From NCBI RefSeq assembly GCF_002479325.1, contig NZ_DLMO01000055.1, forward strand, positions 1 through 10,562: a stretch of 10,562 bases of DNA. The letters run 5' to 3'. Position 1 is the first letter of the stretch, and every line of letters begins with the position of its first letter. Source of the stretch: Brevundimonas sp. UBA7534 (GTDB lineage: Bacteria; Pseudomonadota; Alphaproteobacteria; Caulobacterales; Caulobacteraceae). The translations under genes were made by a program, and so were the position numbers. The notes beneath the pieces were generated by a model. The model was not told the origin of the DNA. It worked only from the letters and a program-made list of their open reading frames with translations, and did no database searches. This document shows positions 5,812-10,562 of the stretch, piece by piece.

Positions 5812-6594
5812 ATGACGACCGACATGATCCCGCTGCTACTGGCGGTTGTGAGCGGCGGTGTGGTGGCGCTGCTGTTAACGTTGTTCGGCGGCGGCGGGTC
5901 GGTGCTGGCGGTTCCGCTGCTGCTCTATGTCGTCGGCGTCGCCGATCCCCATATCGCCATCGGGGTGGCGGCGGCGGGCGTGGCGCTGAACGCCCTGACG
6001 GCTCTTGCCGGTCATGCCCGCGCCGGACGCGTGCGCTGGCCGTGTGCGACCCTGTTCGCGACGACGGGGGCCGCCGGAGCGTGGGTCGGCTCGTCGCTCG
6101 CCAAGATCATCGACGGCCATCAGCTACTGTTGATCTTCGCGGCCGCCATGGCGGCGGTCGCCATATCGATGCTGCGCCCCGGCGTGGCCGTCGTCCGGGC
6201 CGAGCCCCGGCTGAACTGGGCGATGTCGCCGCGCGTCAGCGTGGCCGGCGCAGGGGTGGGATCAGCTGCCGGCTTCTTTGGCATCGGCGGCGGGTTTCTG
6301 GTCGTCCCGGGGCTGATGGCGTCCACGGGCATGAGTCTGGCCACCGCACAGGCCACATCCTTGCTGAGCGTGGCCGCGTTCGGCGCGACGACGGCGGGGA
6401 ACTATGCCCTGTCGGGATGGATCGATCCCGGCCTAGTCGCCGCCATGGCCGTCGGGGGCGCCGTCGGGACCTTGGCGGGACTGCCGCTCGCGCGTCGTCT
6501 GGGCGCCAAGGCGGCGCTGGGCCGGACGCTGTTCGCCGGGCTGATCCTTGTCGTCGCCGTCTATGTGGCGTTCAGGGCCGTGGTCGAGCTCTAG
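5812..6594 (+). CDS. TauE/SafE-family sulfite/sulfonate exporter
   Basis: A 260-residue inner-membrane protein with about eight predicted helices in two similar halves. The two glycine-rich family motifs are visible: LTLFGGGGSVLAVPLLLYVVG near residues 22-42 in the first half and GFFGIGGGFLVVPGLM near 153-168 in the second. Family members move sulfite, sulfoacetate or other organosulfur anions outwards. Here the likely cargo is sulfite or thiosulfate made when persulfide is oxidised by the neighbouring enzymes, which is an inference from context. The ATG at 5812 begins four bases after the rhodanese stop with no clear ribosome-binding site, pointing to translational coupling; a second ATG at 5824 is possible. 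The open frame extends upstream to 5707, but that part overlaps the rhodanese coding sequence and is not membrane-like. In the Agrobacterium and Xylella BigR operons the membrane components are YeeE-type; this cluster uses TauE instead. Confidence 0.92.
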   Translation: MTTDMIPLLLAVVSGGVVALLLTLFGGGGSVLAVPLLLYVVGVADPHIAIGVAAAGVALNALTALAGHARAGRVRWPCATLFATTGAAGAWVGSSLAKIIDGHQLLLIFAAAMAAVAISMLRPGVAVVRAEPRLNWAMSPRVSVAGAGVGSAAGFFGIGGGFLVVPGLMASTGMSLATAQATSLLSVAAFGATTAGNYALSGWIDPGLVAAMAVGGAVGTLAGLPLARRLGAKAALGRTLFAGLILVVAVYVAFRAVVEL

Positions 6595-6614
6595 CGGCGG
6601 TGAGCGGCGATCGC

Positions 6615-6622
6615 GCTAAGCT
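6615..6622 (+). promoter_or_regulatory. Possible -10 box of the DUF817 gene
   Basis: GCTAAGCT lies six bases before the GTG start at 6629, with no Shine-Dalgarno sequence between. This would give a leaderless transcript separate from the sulfide operon, whose last stop is 34 bp upstream. A near-palindrome around GCGATCGC (6607-6614) precedes it. The match to GCTANAWC is partial and no clear -35 is seen. Confidence 0.3.
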
Positions 6623-6628
6623 TGTCTC

Positions 6629-7495
6629 GTGATCGAATCGCCTCGTCCTCTCCCGCTCGAAGCCTGGGGCCGCCGCCTGCTGACGCGCGCCCAGGCGTGG
6701 GCCGACCGGTCCCGTCTGAGGGGATACGCCTTCGAGTTCCTTTGGTTCGGGCTGAAGCAGGGGTGGGCGTGTCTGTTCGGGGGGCTGATGCTGGCCTTGA
6801 TCGTCGGCACCTTCCTGTGGTGGCCCGAGACGGCGCCGATCAGCCGTTACGACTTCCTGTGCGTGGGGGCGGTGCTGATCCAGGCGGCGATGCTGACCTT
6901 CCGGCTGGAGAGCTGGGAGGAGGCGCGGGTGATCTTCCTGTTCCATGTGGCGGGGACGGTCATGGAGCTGTTCAAGACGGCGCACGGGTCGTGGGTCTAT
7001 CCCGAGGATTCGCTGCTGCGGATCGGGGCCGTGCCGCTGTTCTCGGGCTTCATGTATGCGGCGGTGGGCAGCTATATCGCGCGGGTGCAGCGCATCTTCC
7101 ACATCCGGGTGCGGCGCTATCCGCCGCTGTGGACGACCTGGGTGCTGGCGGCGGCGATCTACGTCAACTTCTTCGCCCATCACTGGCTGCCGGACGTGCG
7201 GATCGCGCTGTTTCTGGCGACGGCGCTGCTGTTCGGGCCGGGGTGGTTCTATTTCACGGCAGATCGGCGGCGGCGGGGGATGCCGCTGCTGATGGGCTAT
7301 GGGCTGGTGGCGCTGTTCATCTGGTTCGCCGAGAACCTGGGCACCTTCGCGCGGGCCTGGACCTATCCGGGGCAGGCGGCCGGATGGGAGATGGTGTCGC
7401 TGGGCAAGCTGGGGAGCTGGTTCCTGCTGATGATCATCTCGGTGGTGCTGGTGTCGATCGTGCACCGGCCCGAGCCTGAGCCTGAGCCCGCCTAA
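6629..7495 (+). CDS. DUF817 family integral membrane protein
   Basis: A 288-residue membrane protein of unknown function, recognised as DUF817. Hydrophobic segments lie near residues 44-64, 76-92, 100-112, 134-150, 167-185, 191-209, 218-233 and 262-280. Conserved-looking blocks include RLESWEEARVIFLFHVAGT (92-110), VMELFKTAHGSWVYPE (111-126) and ENLGTFARAWTYPGQ (235-249). Charged and polar residues inside these segments (Glu113, Lys116, His119, Glu235) suggest a buried active or transport site, but no reaction is known. The start is GTG at 6629. The protein ends in a short Pro-Glu repeat encoded by GAGCCT hexamers. It follows the TauE gene by 34 bp in the same direction and may be read from that operon or from its own leaderless start. 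Its stop codon interlocks with that of the convergent DedA gene. Family call is good; function is unknown. Confidence 0.85.
   Translation: MIESPRPLPLEAWGRRLLTRAQAWADRSRLRGYAFEFLWFGLKQGWACLFGGLMLALIVGTFLWWPETAPISRYDFLCVGAVLIQAAMLTFRLESWEEARVIFLFHVAGTVMELFKTAHGSWVYPEDSLLRIGAVPLFSGFMYAAVGSYIARVQRIFHIRVRRYPPLWTTWVLAAAIYVNFFAHHWLPDVRIALFLATALLFGPGWFYFTADRRRRGMPLLMGYGLVALFIWFAENLGTFARAWTYPGQAAGWEMVSLGKLGSWFLLMIISVVLVSIVHRPEPEPEPA
7472..7489 (+). repeat. Hexamer repeat coding for a Glu-Pro tail
   Basis: Three in-frame hexamers (GAGCCT, GAGCCT, GAGCCC) encode EPEPEP at the very C-terminus of the DUF817 protein. Such a short tandem repeat can vary in copy number by slippage without shifting the frame. 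Confidence 0.6.
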
Positions 7496-8154
7496 CGGCT
7501 GCTGAGGGCGCCGCGCAGGATGGCCGAGCGGCGCGCCATCCGCGCCTTGACCAGGCGATAGACGATGGCGACGGCCAGGATGGCGACCGCGATGACGCCC
7601 ACCAGCAGGGTCGGGCCGTGCGCCTCGGTCAGAAGCTCCAGCCGGGCCAGGCCCTGGGCGGCCAGGTAGCCAGGCGCGAGCATGGCCAGAACCCAGACAA
7701 CGGCCGAGGCGACGTTGCCGAACTGGAAGGCGCGCTGGCGCATCCGCACGATCCCCAGCATCAGCGGCACGAAGGCGCGCAAGGGGCCGAAGAAGCGGCC
7801 GACGAAGATCGACAGCACGCCGTAGCGGCGGCAGTAGAGCCGGGTCCAGGCGATGCGGCGCCGGTGCGGGGCGAACATCGGCTGACGCAGGAAGCGCACG
7901 CCCAGCCGCCGACCGCCCCAGTAGGACAGGGCGTCGCCCAGCACGGCCCCAACGATGCAGCCGACCACGACGTTGACCGGGTCCAGCACGCCGGCCGCGA
8001 TCAGGCCGCCGGCCGCCACCAGCAGCCCCGTCGCGGGCACGAAGGCGCCGACGATCGCCAGCGATTCCAGGAAGGTGATCAGCCCCAGGATGACCCCGGC
8101 CCATAGATGGTTGCGGGCGATGAAGTCGCCGGCGGCTTGCAGCAGGGAATCCAT
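7492..8154 (-). CDS. DedA-family membrane protein (SNARE-associated/VTT domain)
   Basis: A 220-residue inner-membrane protein of the DedA superfamily, members of which support envelope integrity and some of which flip undecaprenyl phosphate or phosphatidylethanolamine. Landmarks are the acidic Glu30 in the re-entrant FLESLAIVGAFVPATGLL segment (28-45), GAVLGDALSYWGGRRLG at 69-85 with Asp74, and the signature GRFFGPLRAFVPLMLG at 119-134 with the essential-type Arg120 and Arg126. Two further hydrophobic helices span about 147-164 and 182-202, and a basic tail follows. The ATG at 8154 is preferred, with AAGG about nine bases upstream; the frame stays open to 8466, but that stretch runs antisense inside the nitroreductase gene. 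It lies 71 bp downstream of that gene on the same strand and may share its transcript. The specific lipid substrate is unknown. Confidence 0.92.
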   Translation of the reverse strand: MDSLLQAAGDFIARNHLWAGVILGLITFLESLAIVGAFVPATGLLVAAGGLIAAGVLDPVNVVVGCIVGAVLGDALSYWGGRRLGVRFLRQPMFAPHRRRIAWTRLYCRRYGVLSIFVGRFFGPLRAFVPLMLGIVRMRQRAFQFGNVASAVVWVLAMLAPGYLAAQGLARLELLTEAHGPTLLVGVIAVAILAVAIVYRLVKARMARRSAILRGALSSR

Positions 8155-8225
8155 GTCACGGCCTTGGGGGAGGAAGGCGGTGTCGGTCGAGGCGAATCCG
8201 ACAAGGGCGACCTTATGCCGCCGCC

Positions 8226-8819
8226 TTACGGCAAACGCGTGACCTTCAGCGACAAATCGGGCCGGGGGCGTTCCAGGGCGGGTTCGGCCAGGGTTCCGAT
8301 GTGGATGAAGCCGGCGACGGTCTCGCCCTCCTGCACGCCGAACAGGGCGGCGGCCTGGGCATCGTAGCTGTACCAGTCGGTGATCCAGCTGGCGGAATAG
8401 CCGAAGGCGCCCGCCGCGTGCTCCAGGTTCATGCAGACGGCGCCGGCGGACAGCTGCTGCTCCCACACCGGCTTGGCGTTCGGGACGGGCGTCGAGATCA
8501 CCAGTATGGTGACGGGCGCGGCGGTCAGCTTGGCCAGCACGGCCTGGTCCTTGGCGGGTTTGTCGCGCAGCTCGGCCAGGACGGCCAGCTGCTCGGCGAT
8601 GCGGGCGCGGGACTGGGGGCCCAGGACGACGAAGCGCCAGGGAAACAGCTTGCCGTGGTCCGGGGTGCGGGCGCCGAGCGTCAGGATTTCGTCGATCTCG
8701 GCGTCGGACGGACCGGGGGCGGTCAGCGCCTGGGCCGGGGCGGAGCGGCGCTCGGCCAGGCGGCGGCGCAGGTCGGCCGAAGGGACAGGCGGGGGCAGGG
8801 GCTGATTGAGTTCGACCAT
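8226..8819 (-). CDS. Nitroreductase-family FMN protein, YdjA-like
   Basis: A 197-residue single-domain nitroreductase. The FMN phosphate-contacting RRS is at 24-26, TPDHGKLFPWRFVVL at 52-66 is the block shared with E. coli YdjA, EQQLSAGAV at 120-128 is the central helix, and VAGFIHIGT at 168-176 is the last FMN-binding strand. YdjA-type proteins are small homodimers that use NAD(P)H to reduce FMN and then nitro compounds or quinones; the physiological substrate is usually unknown. The ATG at 8819 lies only a few bases from a GCTAGG box on its own strand and has no Shine-Dalgarno sequence, so it may be leaderless. It is divergent from the Nudix gene by 45 bp and upstream of the DedA gene. The length slightly exceeds E. 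coli YdjA (183) because of a proline-rich N-terminus. Confidence 0.9.
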   Translation of the reverse strand: MVELNQPLPPPVPSADLRRRLAERRSAPAQALTAPGPSDAEIDEILTLGARTPDHGKLFPWRFVVLGPQSRARIAEQLAVLAELRDKPAKDQAVLAKLTAAPVTILVISTPVPNAKPVWEQQLSAGAVCMNLEHAAGAFGYSASWITDWYSYDAQAAALFGVQEGETVAGFIHIGTLAEPALERPRPDLSLKVTRLP

Positions 8820-8822
8820 GCG

Positions 8823-8834
8823 GCCTAGCTAGGC
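8823..8834. promoter_or_regulatory. Perfect CTAG palindrome in a divergent promoter region
   Basis: GCCTAGCTAGGC is a perfect 12-bp palindrome in the 45-bp space between the divergent nitroreductase and Nudix genes. Read on either strand it contains GCTAGG, a match to the start of the GCTANAWC -10 element. It could therefore act as a -10 box in both directions, close to the nitroreductase ATG on one side and about 30 bases before the Nudix ATG on the other. Promoter function is inferred. Confidence 0.45.
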
Positions 8835-8864
8835 TTTCGTCCCGCCGTCCGCCATACCCGCAGC

Positions 8865-9491
8865 ATGAAGCACGCGAACGAACCGAAGTGGGCGGCGGGG
8901 CTGGCCAAGCCGCCGGCCTGGCGCAACGGCGGTGAGAAGACGCTGTTCGAAAACCCGTGGCTGCGGCTGACCCGCCATCCGGCGACGGCGCCGACGGGCG
9001 CGGCGGCAGACTATGTGGTGATGCGGCCGAAGAACGTGGGGACGGGCGTACTGCCGATTCACGACGACGGGACGGTGACGCTGGTCGGGCAGCAGCGCTT
9101 CGCCCTGGCCAACTATTCCTGGGAGATGCCCGAGGGCGGGGCGCCGCTGGACGAAGATCCGTTCGACGGGGTGCGGCGCGAACTGGCCGAGGAGGCCGGG
9201 CTGAGGGCCGAACACTGGCTGCCCGCGCTGACGATGGAGCTGTCCAACTCCATCACCGACGAGATCGCCATGACCTGGCTGGCCTGGGGGCTGAGCCCGG
9301 CGCCGACCGACCCGGACCCGACCGAGGTGATCACGGTGGCGCGCGTGCCCTTCGTCGATCTGCTGGAGGAGATCGGGCGGGGGACGGTCAGGGACGCCAT
9401 GACCGTGGCGACCGCCTACAAGGCCTACCATATGGCGGTGACCGGCGAACTGCCCGAGACGCTGGCGCGCGCCTTGCTGGGGCGGCTATGA
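8865..9491 (+). CDS. Nudix hydrolase (ADP-ribose pyrophosphatase-like)
   Basis: A 208-residue Nudix protein. The full Nudix box GX5EX7REUXEEXGU runs from Gly91 to Leu113 (Glu97, Arg105-Glu106-Leu107, Glu109-Glu110, Gly112-Leu113), giving the Mg-binding glutamates. Upstream, VLPIHDDGTVTLVGQQR (62-78) and SWEMPEGG (85-92) are typical of the ADP-ribose/NDP-sugar pyrophosphatase branch, which cleaves ADP-ribose to AMP and ribose 5-phosphate. The substrate cannot be fixed from sequence. The region before residue 45 is an extra N-terminal strand region seen in this branch. The ATG at 8865 has no good ribosome-binding site. The stop overlaps an ATG of the cysE frame (ATGA at 9488-9491), and the two genes are probably cotranscribed, though no shared pathway is obvious. 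Confidence 0.92.
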   Translation: MKHANEPKWAAGLAKPPAWRNGGEKTLFENPWLRLTRHPATAPTGAAADYVVMRPKNVGTGVLPIHDDGTVTLVGQQRFALANYSWEMPEGGAPLDEDPFDGVRRELAEEAGLRAEHWLPALTMELSNSITDEIAMTWLAWGLSPAPTDPDPTEVITVARVPFVDLLEEIGRGTVRDAMTVATAYKAYHMAVTGELPETLARALLGRL

Positions 9492-9499
9492 TGTCGTCG

Positions 9500-9505
9500 A
9501 AGGAG
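9500..9505 (+). promoter_or_regulatory. Shine-Dalgarno deciding the cysE start
   Basis: AAGGAG ends six bases before the ATG at 9512. It favours that start over the in-frame ATGs at 9488 and 9491, which overlap the Nudix stop codon and lack a comparable site. Confidence 0.7.
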
Positions 9506-9511
9506 CCCGCG

Positions 9512-10339
9512 ATGGCCAAGCTGGAGATTGTCGCCGAAGCCGACGGCCGCGAGCTGTGGAGCCAGTTGCGCGCCTCGGCCGAGGCGGCGGTGCGCGAGGA
9601 GCCGCAGTTGGGCTCGCAGATGAACGCCGTGATCCTGTCGCACGACGACCTGGCCGGCGCGCTGAGCTTCCAGATCGCGCGCAAGCTGGCCGATGGCGAG
9701 ATGGGGGCCATGTCGGTGCGCGAGGTGTGCCTGAGCGCCTACGCCGCCGATCCGGCCGTCGTGGCGGCGGCCGAGGCGGACCTGAGGGCCGTGGCCGAGC
9801 GCGATCCGGCGATCCGCAACCTGCTGCAGCCGTTCCTGTATTTCAAAGGCTTCCAGGCGCTGCAGGGCTGGCGCGTGGCGCACTGGCTGTGGACCCAAGG
9901 GCGCGAGACCCTGGCCTTCCATTTTCAGAGCCGCATCTCGGAGCTGTTCCAGCTGGACATCCATCCGGGCGCCCAGATGGGCAAGGGGCTGTTCCTGGAC
10001 CACGGCACCGGCATCGTCATCGGCGAGACGGCGGTGGTCGGCGACGACGTGTCGATGCTGCACAATGTGACCCTGGGCGGCACGGGGGCCGAACGCGGCG
10101 ACCGCCATCCCAAGATCGGCAAGGGCGTCCTGCTGGGCGCGGGGGCCAAGGTGCTGGGCAATATCGCGGTCGGCGACTACGCCAAGGTGGCGTCCGGCTC
10201 GGTGGTGCTCAAGCCCGTGCCGTCGGGCTGCACCGTGGCGGGCGTGCCCGCGCGGGTCGTGGGCTGCCCCACCGCCGCCGAACCGGCCCGGACCATGGAC
10301 CACACCCTGGCGGACGTGGTGTACGACTTCGTCATCTGA
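9512..10339 (+). CDS. cysE: Serine O-acetyltransferase
   Basis: CysE transfers acetyl from acetyl-CoA to L-serine, making O-acetylserine for cysteine synthesis. The 275-residue protein has the alpha-helical N-terminal domain (to about 140) and a left-handed beta-helix of hexapeptide repeats (about 145-250). Residues align with E. coli CysE at a constant offset of six: Asp98, Asp149 (LDIHPGA), Asp163-His164 (FLDHGTGIVIGETAVV) and His199 (GDRHPKIGKG), the catalytic and substrate residues. VTLGGTG at 186-192 is the acetyl-CoA loop region. The protein ends in Ile (YDFVI), the residue that in other CysE enzymes inserts into CysK to form the cysteine synthase complex, so that complex is likely here. 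The start at 9512 is set by an AAGGAG site. It follows the Nudix gene by 20 bp and precedes a DUF3126 gene by 65 bp. Function is secure; feedback inhibition by cysteine is expected from the family. Confidence 0.96.
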   Translation: MAKLEIVAEADGRELWSQLRASAEAAVREEPQLGSQMNAVILSHDDLAGALSFQIARKLADGEMGAMSVREVCLSAYAADPAVVAAAEADLRAVAERDPAIRNLLQPFLYFKGFQALQGWRVAHWLWTQGRETLAFHFQSRISELFQLDIHPGAQMGKGLFLDHGTGIVIGETAVVGDDVSMLHNVTLGGTGAERGDRHPKIGKGVLLGAGAKVLGNIAVGDYAKVASGSVVLKPVPSGCTVAGVPARVVGCPTAAEPARTMDHTLADVVYDFVI

Positions 10340-10404
10340 CGGGTTTCCCTGAACCGCCGACTTCTCTAGGGTCCGCGGCCAACTCCAGACCATCGAGGCC
10401 CGCC

Positions 10405-10562
10405 GTGAAAGACACCGACCTGAAGCGCATCGAGGGCCACCTCAAGCGCACCTTCAACACCGGCGGCATCATCCTGAAGCCGCGCCCCAAGCAGAACGAT
10501 TCCGCCGAGGTCTATGTCGGCGACGAATTCATCGGCGTCGTCTTCGAGGACGAGGACGAGGA
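10405..10562 (+). CDS. DUF3126 family protein, N-terminal part
   Basis: The first 52 codons of a small gene cut by the window end. The GTG at 10405 has GAGG (10395-10398) six bases upstream. The peptide begins MKDTDLKRIEGHLKRTFN, continues with IILKPRPKQNDSAEVYVGDE and FIGVVFEDEDE, and stays open to the last base. I recognise it as DUF3126, a small (about 70 residues) cytoplasmic protein family restricted mostly to alphaproteobacteria and of unknown function. Its position beside cysE is, as I recall, common in this group. A TCTAGGGT box at 10365-10372 could be its own -10 element, so it need not be cotranscribed with cysE. Confidence 0.85.
   Translation, partial: MKDTDLKRIEGHLKRTFNTGGIILKPRPKQNDSAEVYVGDEFIGVVFEDEDE

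Noticed and set aside
6572..8104. 510-codon open frame on the minus strand
   Set aside because: It is antisense to the DUF817 gene and out of frame with the DedA gene, low in complexity and without family motifs.
8155..8466. Upstream extension of the DedA frame
   Set aside because: It overlaps the nitroreductase gene in another frame and is not membrane-like. The ATG at 8154 gives a normal-length DedA protein.
8957..9511. Upstream extension of the cysE frame
   Set aside because: It overlaps the Nudix gene in another frame and encodes an Arg/Gly-rich peptide. The AAGGAG site supports 9512.
1..10562. Mobile elements, tRNA, rRNA or CRISPR
   Set aside because: No transposase or integrase motifs, terminal inverted repeats, cloverleaf-like stretches or regularly spaced long repeats were found by eye.

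Overview
The window reads as chromosomal DNA of a high-GC alphaproteobacterium, most likely a Caulobacteraceae member such as Brevundimonas. This is inferred from strong G/C preference at third codon positions, a TorF-type porin, a DUF3126 gene just downstream of cysE, a QueF of caulobacterial type as I remember that family, and several starts with no Shine-Dalgarno sequence but a GCTA-containing -10-like box close upstream. I see no insertion sequence, phage gene, tRNA, rRNA or CRISPR array.

Layout. Positions 1-240 hold the C-terminus of a Cys/Met-metabolism PLP enzyme, followed by a GC-rich hairpin. A YbdG-type mechanosensitive channel (300-1541, +) runs tail to tail into a TorF-family putative porin (1543-2235, -). 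The porin lies just downstream of a nitronate-monooxygenase-type flavoenzyme (2271-3203, -). A gap of about 325 bp with two sets of short repeats separates that enzyme from queF (3529-3990, +). From 3996 to 6594 lies a sulfide/persulfide defence cluster: a persulfide-dioxygenase-like metallo-beta-lactamase-fold protein (-), then divergently an ArsR-family BigR/SqrR-type sensor with its two cysteines, a membrane-anchored rhodanese, and a TauE/SafE exporter (+). Next come a DUF817 membrane protein (6629-7495, +) whose stop codon interlocks with that of a DedA protein (7492-8154, -), a YdjA-like nitroreductase (8226-8819, -), a Nudix hydrolase (8865-9491, +), cysE (9512-10339, +) and the start of a DUF3126 gene (10405 onward, +).

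How the genes work together. The best-supported unit is the sulfide cluster. The sensor would repress both arms until persulfide links its two cysteines. The enzymes would then oxidise or transfer sulfane sulfur, and the exporter would remove the sulfite or related anions formed. The 72-bp divergent intergenic region holds a perfect inverted repeat, CAATATATT/AATATATTG. Each half covers the -10 region of one of two promoters that overlap head to head, which suits joint control by one repressor. The PLP enzyme and cysE add transsulfuration and cysteine synthesis, so sulfur metabolism recurs across the window, although these genes are not one operon.

No wholly new system is evident. The parts most worth a second look are the interleaved divergent promoter at 4885-4927, the repeat clusters between the flavoenzyme and queF, the palindromic CTAG box shared by the nitroreductase and Nudix genes, and the DUF817 protein of unknown role beside the sulfite exporter.
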